Source of the DNA: CAYIBZ01 sp964361795
Lineage (GTDB): Bacteria; Patescibacteriota; Minisyncoccia; UBA6257; WO2-44-18
Direction of reading: 5' to 3'
Assembly (NCBI GenBank): GCA_964361795.1
Contig: CAYIBZ010000019.1
Span: 1 to 11,259 of the forward strand
DNA: 11,259 nt
Every line of letters begins with the position of its first letter. The stretch's first letter is position 1. Below the pieces are notes generated by a model that had not been told where the DNA came from, did not search any database, and was given only the letters and a program-made list of their open reading frames with translations. This document shows positions 1 to 5,336 of the stretch, in pieces. Made by a program: the position numbers and the translations under genes.

Positions 1-1
1 C

Positions 2-127
2 ATCGTCCGGAGGCACGGCCAGCTCGAGGTTGAGCTCGCGCCGTTCATCCCGATCCGATTCTCGTCGTCGTCCCGGCTCGTGCAAGAATCCCGCGACAAG
101 TAGCCGCAGGACAAAGGCAAAGCCCGC
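2..127 (-). CDS. possible 5' end of a minus-strand gene (partial, uncertain)
   Basis: On the minus strand an open frame of 42 codons runs from just after a TAG (128-130) off the left edge. Its sequence is rich in Arg and Glu and ends in the protein-like stretch RRELNLELAVPPDD. The only obvious start is a TTG at 85-83, giving about 28 residues in the window, and no clear Shine-Dalgarno precedes it. The segment is much more GC-rich than the confident genes, and the overlapping plus-strand frame (30-212) is a low-complexity Ser/Arg string. I do not recognise a family. It could equally be GC-rich non-coding DNA. Sequence to the left of the window would decide. Confidence 0.2.
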
Positions 128-183
128 CTACTCCACCAGCTGGAGGATACGGCGAGGCAAAGGGGAGAGCCTAAAATCTCCCC
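123..183. repeat. GC-rich hairpin cluster
   Basis: Two stem-loops sit here: CTCCA/TGGAG with a five-base loop (131-145), and GGGGAGA/TCTCCCC (162-168 with 177-183, eight-base loop) followed by ACCTTTTCC. The second could be a weak terminator on the plus strand. The flanks CCCGCCT (124-130) and GGCGAGGCAA (151-160) also occur, much closer together, inside ligA at 7489-7508. This suggests a dispersed GC-rich palindromic repeat. Confidence 0.4.
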
Positions 184-198
184 ACCTTTTCCTAGCCC

Positions 199-256
199 GC
201 TATTACATGTAATAGCACTATGACAAGTCATAGCGCGCTATTATTTAGAAAAATAG
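199..256. repeat. three consecutive short palindromes
   Basis: GCTATTACATGTAATAGC (199-216) is a perfect 18-base palindrome. It is followed at once by CTATGAC-AA-GTCATAG (218-233), and then by CTATT...AATAG (238-242 with 252-256). All three share a CTAT/ATAG outer end. Such clusters may be protein binding sites or a transcript-end structure; the sequence does not say which. They lie about 85 bases upstream of the -35 box of the strong promoter. Confidence 0.6.
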
Positions 257-286
257 TGGGTTGAGAACAAGGTAACAAGGTATTGA

Positions 287-334
287 CCCCGTTAGAGGCA
301 GAGGCGCTGCGAGCCCTCGCGGCCTCTAACGGGG
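287..334. repeat. CCCGTTAGA-family inverted repeat, copy 1
   Basis: CCCCGTTAGAGGC (287-299) pairs perfectly with GCCTCTAACGGGG (322-334), 13 base pairs around a 22-base loop. It ends three bases before the -35 box of the strong promoter at 338. The outer CCCGTTAGA core recurs at 1717-1725 with a matching arm, and at 5074-5082 without one. Confidence 0.75.
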
Positions 335-337
335 GGG

Positions 338-366
338 TTGACAAGTTCCAAAAAGTGCGCTATAAT
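338..366 (+). promoter_or_regulatory. near-consensus sigma70 promoter
   Basis: TTGACA (338-343), a 17-base spacer and TATAAT (361-366) match the consensus exactly. The expected start of transcription is near 373. No reading frame follows for more than 500 bases, so the promoter most likely drives the structured RNA that ends at the terminator at 808-838. A promoter this perfect is typical of stable, abundant RNAs. Confidence 0.85.
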
Positions 367-372
367 AGCAAT

Positions 373-838
373 ATTGAAAATTAAACGGTCCCTTCAAATG
401 CTCACAATGTCTTGCGAACATTTGAAGGGACCGTAGGGCGTGGTCGCTTGCATCTGGTTACCAAAACGTGAGCAGTTCCCCTACGGTCCCATTAGTTTGT
501 TCTTTGTGAAGTTGTTGTTTCGCGTGTTGGAAATAGGCCTCGCCTTGGCAAGTTGTGCTAAATCAGTTCAGTTCAGTGCCTAGGCGGGCCGTTTCCACAC
601 AAAATCCGGTGGACCGGTAACTTGTCCCCGTTGTCAACAACGAGGAGTTGCTGGTGGTGCCGGTCAGGTTTGAGTCCCGAACCGGGACGGGGCTAAAGCG
701 CAACCGCTAGCGCGGCGGATGCGCCTCCTGTCGAGTCTTGGCGTTTCGCTGGGTGTGCACGCCCAGTTGCCAAGCGCTCGAAAAAGCCCAAAATTGTTTG
801 CGCAGTACCCCTGAGGACGTGTTCCTCGGGGGCTTTTT
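373..838 (+). ncRNA. large structured non-coding RNA, family not recognised
   Basis: A roughly 465-base transcript is bounded by a consensus promoter and an intrinsic terminator and carries no plausible reading frame. It is more GC-rich than its surroundings and almost fully foldable. Visible stems include: 385-400 with 419-434 (16 perfect pairs); an alternative 427-438 with 479-490 (12 perfect pairs); 524-546 with 581-600 (with a bulge); 612-617 with 660-665, enclosing CGTTG-TCAA-CAACG (629-642); 674-679 with 683-688; 698-702 with 720-724, enclosing CCGC/GCGG; 732-735 with 777-780, enclosing 737-742 with 769-774 and 749-753 with 762-766; and 781-789 with 830-838. I looked for the hallmarks of RNase P RNA (GAAAGUC and ACAGAA of P4), tmRNA (T-arm and CCA end) and SRP RNA and did not find them. 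A very divergent member of one of these is not excluded. Confidence 0.7.
808..838 (+). terminator. intrinsic terminator of the structured RNA
   Basis: CCCC-T-GAGGA (808-817) pairs with TCCTC-GGGG (823-831) around a five-base loop, with T812 bulged, and TTTTT follows at 834-838. The 3' side (GGGCTTTTT, 830-838) can also pair with AAAAAGCCC at 781-789, which would lengthen the stem. Confidence 0.8.
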
Positions 839-839
839 A

Positions 840-935
840 AAATTTACAATTTACAAACAACAATTTTCAATAAATTTCCAATGAAACAATTTACAAATCA
901 TTTGAAAATTATAAATTGATAATTGATAATTATAT
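840..935. repeat. AT-rich AATTTACAA/AATTTTCAA repeat tract
   Basis: The gap between the RNA terminator and holB is made of degenerate short direct repeats such as AATTTACAA, AATTTTCAA and TTGATAATTGATAATT. It has no gene and no clear Shine-Dalgarno for holB. The same repeat style appears inside holB (1383-1445), inside ligA and after gatA (9967-9999). Confidence 0.6.
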
Positions 936-938
936 GTA

Positions 939-1703
939 ATGGCCTCCATTGAAGACCTAAAAAAAGATTTTTCTAGATTGATCAAGGAAGAAAAATTATC
1001 CCACAGCTATCTTTTGTTTGGGTCCGAATCTGGCGCGGAGAAGTTTTTATTTTCCAAAGAACTGGCGAATTTTTTGGAAAATAAAAAATGGCAAGTCAGC
1101 GAACGGCCTCTATTAGATGCTTTAATGCTAAGCGCGCAGAGCGATTCCGGCATTGAAATGGTTAGGTCGGCCGCCAATTTTTTGTGGCAGAAACCAGCAG
1201 TATCAACAAAACGAACTTTAATTATTGATAAAGCGGATCATTTAACCTTGCCGGCGCAGAACGCGATTTTGAAAATCGCGGAAGAACCGCCGCGGCACGC
1301 GCTTATTATTCTCAATGTTAGGAATTACGAAACATTACTGCCGGCATTACAATCAAGATTTCAGAAGATATATGTGAATAGCAATTTTCAATTTTCAATT
1401 TTTCCAGCCACGGCGGGACCCCGCTGCGGCGGTGGCAATTTTCAAAAAAAAGATGAATTTAAAATTCTAAAATTTATGAAAGCGGCAACGAGCGAAAAAA
1501 AAGAAATAATCAAAAATTTGGTTGATGAAGAAAAAGAAAACAGCGGAATGATAGAAGAATTTGTAACAAGCTTAATTGCCGAATTGCGAAAAGACCCAAT
1601 CAAAAACTACCAAATGTTAAAAAATATTTTGGAGCGGTGGACTTTGATTAATCAATTTAATGTTAATAAAAGATTGCAACTGGAAGCCGCTCTGATAGAA
1701 TAA
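939..1703 (+). CDS. holB: DNA polymerase III delta' subunit (clamp loader)
   Basis: Delta' is the non-catalytic wrench of the clamp loader, which opens the beta clamp and loads it on primed DNA. The 254-residue product shows the family pattern: SHSYLLFG near residue 21, a degenerate Walker B (LIIDKAD, 94-100), AQNAILKIAEEPP (106-118) and LLPALQSRFQKI (133-144, the SRC/SRF sensor region). No Walker A GxxGxGK is present, as expected for delta' rather than gamma/tau, and there are no zinc-binding cysteines. It is short for the family (E. coli has 334). Residues 149-169 (NFQFSIFPATAGPRC...) are encoded by an inserted AT-rich repeat plus GC-rich palindrome of 63 bases, in frame. The ATG at 939 has no Shine-Dalgarno. 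The C-terminal collar domain is recognisable only as helical sequence. The family is clear; delta' versus a truncated DnaX-like paralogue is nearly certain. Confidence 0.88.
   Translation: MASIEDLKKDFSRLIKEEKLSHSYLLFGSESGAEKFLFSKELANFLENKKWQVSERPLLDALMLSAQSDSGIEMVRSAANFLWQKPAVSTKRTLIIDKADHLTLPAQNAILKIAEEPPRHALIILNVRNYETLLPALQSRFQKIYVNSNFQFSIFPATAGPRCGGGNFQKKDEFKILKFMKAATSEKKEIIKNLVDEEKENSGMIEEFVTSLIAELRKDPIKNYQMLKNILERWTLINQFNVNKRLQLEAALIE
1383..1445. repeat. in-frame repeat insertion within holB
   Basis: Three tandem AATTTTCAA-like units (1383-1403) precede a GC-rich imperfect palindrome (1404-1436) and another AATTTTCAA (1437-1445). The 63 bases keep the frame and add 21 residues after the SRF motif. 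Composition differs sharply from the gene on both sides. Confidence 0.6.
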
Positions 1704-1715
1704 TAAGGAGATGTC

Positions 1716-1823
1716 TCCCGTTAGAAGTGGCGCCCAATGTGGCCGTCACTGCTCAACGAATGGAAATAGAAAAATTATGATATTCAAAGGCTCGATTCAA
1801 AATAGGTTCCACTTCTAACGGGA
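1716..1823. repeat. CCCGTTAGA-family inverted repeat, copy 2
   Basis: TCCCGTTAGAAGTGG (1716-1730) is the exact reverse complement of CCACTTCTAACGGGA (1809-1823), 15 base pairs enclosing 78 bases. It sits in the gap between holB and frr, 12 bases after the holB stop. The inner stem bases differ from copy 1 on both sides while pairing is kept, so the structure is being conserved. ATGTCTCCCGTTAGA (1711-1725) recurs exactly at 5068-5082. Confidence 0.75.
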
Positions 1824-1850
1824 TGGACAAAGCATTTACCTTAGTTGTGT

Positions 1851-1880
1851 TTGTAGTTTTCGCCGGCATTTTGTTATACT
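1851..1880 (+). promoter_or_regulatory. putative promoter for the frr operon
   Basis: TTGTAG (1851-1856), an 18-base spacer and TATACT (1875-1880) give a fair sigma70 match, with a start expected near 1887. It follows the copy 2 element and would give frr a leader of about 115 bases that contains the long hairpin at 1914-1989. Confidence 0.5.
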
Positions 1881-1913
1881 TTTTGCCAATAGTTTGCAGG
1901 CCATAGCCTTGTT

Positions 1914-1989
1914 GCGATACCAATATGCGAATGCATACTAATTATACCAATATTTGTATAATTAGCAGACATTAGCGTATTGGCATCGC
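1914..1989 (+). repeat. long imperfect hairpin in the frr leader
   Basis: The 34-base arms at 1914-1947 and 1956-1989 match at 28 of 34 positions around an 8-base loop, with ten perfect pairs next to the loop (CTAATTATAC/GTATAATTAG). One of the six differences would be a U-G pair in RNA. The 3' arm ends 13 bases before the frr ATG. ATACCAATAT also occurs as a direct repeat at 1917-1926 and 1944-1953. It could control frr translation or be a mobile hairpin repeat. Confidence 0.7.
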
Positions 1990-2002
1990 TTTGTTTACGC
2001 AT

Positions 2003-2551
2003 ATGGATATACCAAAAGAACTTGATTCTAAATTAAAAGTTTTGATTGAATCCTTAAAGCAGGAGCTTTCTAATATTCGTACCAACCGGCCCAGCGCCAA
2101 ATTGGTGGAAAACGTTAAGGTGAATTATATGGAACAGCAGTTTTCTATTAAACAGCTGGGGTCAATTAGCATTGTCCCGCCAAGAGAAATTGATATCAGT
2201 TGTTGGGATAAAAATGCCGCTGGGTCGGTCGCGAAAGCCATTGAAAATTCCGGATTAGGGGTGAGCGCCGCCGTGGACGGCAGTTTGGTGCGAGTTAATT
2301 TGCCGATTTTAACCAATGAACGGCGGACGGAACTAACCAAGTTGGTAAAATCCATGACAGAGCAAAGCAGAATTAAAATCAGAGCTTTGCGTGACGATGC
2401 CAATAAAAAAGCGGAACAATCTTTCAAAGAAAAACTAATTAGCGAAGACCAGAAATTTAAGACGCGGAAGCAGGTGCAGGATGCCGTGGATAAGATCAAT
2501 CAGGAAACCGAAACTTTGTTGTTAAGTAAACTTAAAGAACTAAGCGAATGA
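2003..2551 (+). CDS. frr: ribosome recycling factor
   Basis: RRF works with EF-G in the cytoplasm to split the post-termination ribosome after release of the peptide. The 182-residue product is full length for the family (about 185). It shows the helix I signature IRTNRPSAKLVE (usually RTGRAS), IVPPREIDI, the KAIENSGLGV segment, LTNERRTEL and the RIKIRALRDDANK helix that carries the ribosome-contacting arginines. I start at ATG 2003; a TTG at 1991 is in frame but adds four residues and falls just after the leader hairpin. No Shine-Dalgarno is visible. Its TGA overlaps the rseP ATG (ATGA), so the two are translationally coupled and frr begins an operon with rseP, pilM and pilD. Confidence 0.96.
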   Translation: MDIPKELDSKLKVLIESLKQELSNIRTNRPSAKLVENVKVNYMEQQFSIKQLGSISIVPPREIDISCWDKNAAGSVAKAIENSGLGVSAAVDGSLVRVNLPILTNERRTELTKLVKSMTEQSRIKIRALRDDANKKAEQSFKEKLISEDQKFKTRKQVQDAVDKINQETETLLLSKLKELSE

Positions 2552-3564
2552 GCATTCTCCTCATTATTATTGGCATTTCTGTCCTGATTCTGATTCATGA
2601 AGCTGGCCATTTTTTGGTTGCCAAAAAATTGGGCCTCTTAGTGGAAGAGTTTGGTTTTGGATTCCCGCCCCGGTTGTGGTCAAAAAAAATCGGCGAAACT
2701 ACTTACAGCTTGAATCTGCTGCCGTTCGGCGGGTTTGTAAAGATTCACGGCGAGCAACAAGCGGATCAGGCCGACATTCCCGAACGAGCTTTTTTTACGC
2801 AAAAGGCGTGGAAGCGATCTTTAATTATTGTGGCTGGCGTATTTATGAACTTTATTTTGGGCTGGCTGTTGATGTCGCTGATATTTTTTGTCGGTGTTCC
2901 TAAAACGGTTCTCCTCTCTCAAGTGGCCGCCGGCAGTCCGGCCGATTTAGCAGGATTAAAAACCGGCGACCGAGTCGCGAATTTTGAAAAATCTCAAGAT
3001 TTTATTGATTTTGTAAATAAAAATCGCGGCCAAAAAATTTCGTTGACAGTCCAAAGAGGAAGCGAGAGTTTGAATATCGCGCTTACCCCTAGATTGATTG
3101 TTCCGGAAGGCGAGGGTCCATTAGGAGTCGCGTTAGTGGAGGCCGGCGTGGACAAGCGTTCATTTTTCGCGAGTTTATATGAAGGGTTGAAAAATTCTTT
3201 GCTGTTGATGTGGGGAATTTTACTGGGACTCTTTAATTTAATAGCCAGTTTAGTTACTCAAGGCCAAGTTTTGGCTGGATTTGTCGGGCCGGTAGGAATT
3301 TTTGGGGTTGCCAATCAAGCCGGAGAATTGGGAATGATTTATTTAGTTCAGCTTTTAGCCCTAATCTCGCTAAATCTGACAATTTTAAACGTTTTGCCTT
3401 TTCCGGCGCTGGATGGCGGCCGCCTGTTCTTTATTTTGCTAGAAAAAATAAAAGGTTCGCCGCTTTCTCCCAGCTTTGAACGTTCCGCCAACGCGGCCGG
3501 ATTCGTTTTTTTGCTATTCGTGATGATCGCGATCACGGTCAGAGACATTATCGCCCTTTTATAA
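2548..3564 (+). CDS. rseP: RIP zinc metalloprotease (site-2 protease, M50)
   Basis: This integral membrane protease cuts substrates within or next to the membrane. In other bacteria the family acts in regulated intramembrane proteolysis of anti-sigma factors and clears signal-peptide remnants. The 338-residue product has HEAGH at 17-21 in the first membrane helix (zinc ligands and catalytic Glu18), the conserved GFGFPP and FGGFVKIHGE segments, a single PDZ domain at about 118-182 (E. coli RseP has two) and the second zinc motif NVLPFPALDGG at 281-291 with Asp289. Further membrane helices lie at about 92-115, 215-235, 262-282 and 314-332. It overlaps frr by four bases and is followed by pilM after three. 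No RseA- or sigma-E-like partner is in view, so the substrate is unknown. Confidence 0.94.
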   Translation: MSILLIIIGISVLILIHEAGHFLVAKKLGLLVEEFGFGFPPRLWSKKIGETTYSLNLLPFGGFVKIHGEQQADQADIPERAFFTQKAWKRSLIIVAGVFMNFILGWLLMSLIFFVGVPKTVLLSQVAAGSPADLAGLKTGDRVANFEKSQDFIDFVNKNRGQKISLTVQRGSESLNIALTPRLIVPEGEGPLGVALVEAGVDKRSFFASLYEGLKNSLLLMWGILLGLFNLIASLVTQGQVLAGFVGPVGIFGVANQAGELGMIYLVQLLALISLNLTILNVLPFPALDGGRLFFILLEKIKGSPLSPSFERSANAAGFVFLLFVMIAITVRDIIALL

Positions 3565-3567
3565 TTC

Positions 3568-4350
3568 ATGCGTCATTTGGCTGTTGACATCGGCACGACC
3601 GCGATTAAAATCGCCGAGTTTGACGAGACTGGCAGTTTAAAAAATTACGTGATTGTACAGCGGCATCAGAGGCCGTTCCATTCAAGCATTCATAATTTAT
3701 CTTTGGAAGACGCCGTGCCGGCTATCAAAATTGGAATTCAAAAAGCGGGCATTCAGGCAATGAGAGCCGCGGTCGCCGTTCCCGCATTCGCGGCTTTTAC
3801 GTCAATCAGCAATTTTATTCCAATAAAATTTTCTTCTCTAGCAACGGCTCATTTTGAAACGGAACCGGGGAAAAATTTATCCATCGCCGTTCCCGCCGAT
3901 TTTCTTATCAATTATCAAAAAATTTTTGCCGGCGCTGGAATAGATATTATATCTTTTGAACTTGAGAATTTAAGTTTGGCAAGATTATTAACGCGGGGAA
4001 AAAACGAGGTTGTGATGATCGCGGATATTGGCGGGCGTTCCACTCATTTCACGATTGCTCAAAACGGCTTGGCTAAATTCATTTCTCACACGGATTTCGC
4101 CGGAGTGTCTTTGACGGAATCGCCCAATCTGGGCAGGCAGATTTTAGATGTTATAATTAGCGAAAGCGAAAGGACGGCGCGGTGTTTCAAGAAAATTTAT
4201 AATCAGGAAGTCCAAGAAGTGATGCTTTGCGGCGGCGGAACGAAAATTCCCGGGGTCGTGGAACATTGGAAAAATGAAATTAATTTGCCGGTTAAAATAG
4301 TGAAAGAATTTGATCCCGCGCTAGCGGTGGCCATCGGGCTTAAACTTTGA
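3568..4350 (+). CDS. pilM: PilM-like actin-fold ATPase of type IV pilus assembly
   Basis: PilM is a cytoplasmic actin/FtsA-fold protein that binds the PilN tail and links the pilus alignment complex to the motor. The 260-residue product has the phosphate-1 motif VDIGTTAIKIAEF (6-18), phosphate-2 MIADIGGRSTHFTI (150-163) and the adenosine motif VMLCGGGTKIPG (218-229). It is clearly shorter than the usual 340-380 residues, with much of the 1B/1C subdomain (about 70-110) reduced. It could instead be a general FtsA/PilM-type protein, but prepilin peptidase as the next gene favours the pilus role. PilN, PilO and pilins are not in the window. The start follows the rseP stop by three bases and its TGA shares one base with the pilD ATG. 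Confidence 0.8.
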   Translation: MRHLAVDIGTTAIKIAEFDETGSLKNYVIVQRHQRPFHSSIHNLSLEDAVPAIKIGIQKAGIQAMRAAVAVPAFAAFTSISNFIPIKFSSLATAHFETEPGKNLSIAVPADFLINYQKIFAGAGIDIISFELENLSLARLLTRGKNEVVMIADIGGRSTHFTIAQNGLAKFISHTDFAGVSLTESPNLGRQILDVIISESERTARCFKKIYNQEVQEVMLCGGGTKIPGVVEHWKNEINLPVKIVKEFDPALAVAIGLKL

Positions 4351-5081
4351 TGATTTATGCCATTTTATTTTTATTTGGATTAGCGATTGGGAGTTTTTTA
4401 TACGTCATCGCCTCCCGATACAGGAAAGAAGGAATAGGAGGCCGATCTCATTGCCCGCAGTGCGGAAAAATTCTTGCTTGGCACGAATTAGTTCCATTGG
4501 CCAGTTTTTTAATTCAACGGGGAAAATGCCGCCATTGCGCGCACAGGCTGTCTTGGCGGTATCCGGCTTCAGAAATTCTGGCTGGGTTAATCTTAACGCT
4601 GATTCCGTGGCAATTCGGTTTTTCCACGGAATCAGCGCTTTGGATTTTGGCTTTATTGATTCTGCTTTTAATCGCTTTTATTGACCTTCGCTTATCTATT
4701 ATTCCTGACGGCTTGAATGTGTCATTAGGGCTGATCGGCGTGAGATTTCTAGCCGTTCATGGCTATAATAACGCAATCGGTTTCGGCGTCGGCGCCTTAA
4801 TTTTTGGCTTGATTATCGCGGCTACCAAAGGCAAAGGGATGGGAATGGGAGATTTGAAGCTGGCCGCTGTTTTGGGATTGATATTTGGCTGGCCCAAGAT
4901 TTTATTAATCATCATGGCCGCGTTTTTAGTTGGAGGAATTTGGGCGGCCGGAGTTTTGCTTTTGAAGCATAAGTCGTTGAAGGACGCTATACCTTTTGGA
5001 CCGTTTTTGGCAATCGCCAGCGCTTTTGTTTTATTTTTTGGCGATGTTATAATGAATTGGTTAGGTTATGTCTCCCGTTAG
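4350..5081 (+). CDS. pilD: prepilin peptidase / N-methyltransferase (A24 family)
   Basis: This membrane aspartic protease removes the short leader of type IV prepilins; the N-terminal domain methylates the new N-terminus. From ATG 4350 the product has 243 residues. The cytoplasmic loop carries CPQC (35-38) and CRHC (60-63) zinc-type pairs, typical of the bifunctional form. Catalytic aspartates are D112 in IDLRLSIIPD and D168 in GMGMGDLKL (the GxGD motif). About seven or eight hydrophobic helices span the rest. A TTG at 4347 adds only one residue; TGATG overlap with pilM favours 4350. The last codons (YVSR, TAG) lie inside a CCCGTTAGA repeat copy, so the C-terminus was probably set by that repeat. 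Confidence 0.94.
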   Translation: MIYAILFLFGLAIGSFLYVIASRYRKEGIGGRSHCPQCGKILAWHELVPLASFLIQRGKCRHCAHRLSWRYPASEILAGLILTLIPWQFGFSTESALWILALLILLLIAFIDLRLSIIPDGLNVSLGLIGVRFLAVHGYNNAIGFGVGALIFGLIIAATKGKGMGMGDLKLAAVLGLIFGWPKILLIIMAAFLVGGIWAAGVLLLKHKSLKDAIPFGPFLAIASAFVLFFGDVIMNWLGYVSR

Positions 5082-5085
5082 AGAC
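5068..5085. repeat. CCCGTTAGA-family, single-arm copy 3
   Basis: ATGTCTCCCGTTAGA (5068-5082) matches 1711-1725 exactly. No matching TCTAACGGG arm lies downstream. Instead GTCTC-CCGTTA-GAGAC (5070-5085) makes a small local hairpin. The copy supplies the pilD stop codon (TAG 5079-5081). Confidence 0.65.
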
Positions 5086-5092
5086 ACTTATA

Positions 5093-5299
5093 ATGGAGGA
5101 TAAATTTAAATTATATAAAAAATGGTTTTGGGTTGGCGTCGCGGTTGGGTTTTTAAATCTTGTCGCCGGTTTGATCTACGCGGCGGCTTTGATGACCGAA
5201 CCGGAGCATCGCAAAGAGGGGATTATTATTTTAATTTGGACTTTGGCCGTCTTTACCATTTTGGCGCTGACTTTGGGTCCAGCTTTACAGGCGCGGTAG
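5093..5299 (+). CDS. small two-helix membrane protein, unknown function
   Basis: The 68-residue product starts MEDKFKLYKKW and has two hydrophobic segments at about 11-34 and 44-64, joined by a short charged loop with MTEPEHRKEG. The positive N-terminus suggests both ends face the cytoplasm. I choose ATG 5093; an in-frame upstream start at 5057 would lie inside pilD and the repeat. No Shine-Dalgarno precedes the ATG. It follows pilD by 11 bases and may be the last gene of that operon. I do not recognise the family. Confidence 0.7.
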   Translation: MEDKFKLYKKWFWVGVAVGFLNLVAGLIYAAALMTEPEHRKEGIIILIWTLAVFTILALTLGPALQAR

Positions 5300-5312
5300 A
5301 ATATGCTAAAAT
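5284..5312 (+). promoter_or_regulatory. extended -10 promoter before the lipoprotein gene
   Basis: TTTACA (5284-5289), a 17-base spacer and TAAAAT (5307-5312) preceded by TG at 5304-5305 form a good extended -10 promoter. The expected start is near 5319, just ahead of the AGGAGG at 5326-5331. The -35 lies inside the end of the previous gene. Confidence 0.65.
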
Positions 5313-5336
5313 AGCTCCAGTACTTAGGAGGCGTAA

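Noticed and set aside
120..138. tmRNA or tRNA 3' end (CCCGCCTACTCCACCA)
   Set aside because: It looks like the E. coli tmRNA end, but no T-loop (TTCRANY) or T-stem precedes it, and CTCCACCA is part of a local hairpin with TGGAG.
30..212. Plus-strand 60-residue reading frame
   Set aside because: A Ser/Arg low-complexity product with no Shine-Dalgarno, running through hairpins and a palindrome; looks like chance in GC-rich DNA.
271..281. 16S rRNA 3'-end match (GTAACAAGGTA)
   Set aside because: Only about 11 bases match; the anti-Shine-Dalgarno tail and the preceding helix 44 sequence are absent.
287..334. Integron attC-like site (GTTAGAG ... CTCTAAC)
   Set aside because: attC sites read RYYYAAC on the left and GTTRRRY on the right. 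Here and at 1716-1823 the order is reversed, and no integrase or cassette array is present.
373..838. RNase P RNA, tmRNA or SRP RNA as the identity of the structured RNA
   Set aside because: The conserved P4 strands, the tmRNA tRNA-like ends and tag frame, and the SRP GGAAGCAGCC-type core were not found. A covariance search would settle this better than reading by eye.
840..935. CRISPR array or iteron origin in the repeat tract
   Set aside because: Units are short, degenerate and without regular spacers; no DnaA boxes (TTATCCACA) are seen.
1731..1808. tRNA-like sequence inside the copy 2 loop (GGCTCGATTCAAAA)
   Set aside because: It lacks an acceptor stem, anticodon arm and proper T-arm pairing.
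2003..2551. Alternative genetic code with UGA as glycine (Gracilibacteria/SR1)
   Set aside because: frr, pilM and the 10595 gene all end in TGA at sensible positions with tight overlaps to the next gene, and no confident gene has in-frame TGA.
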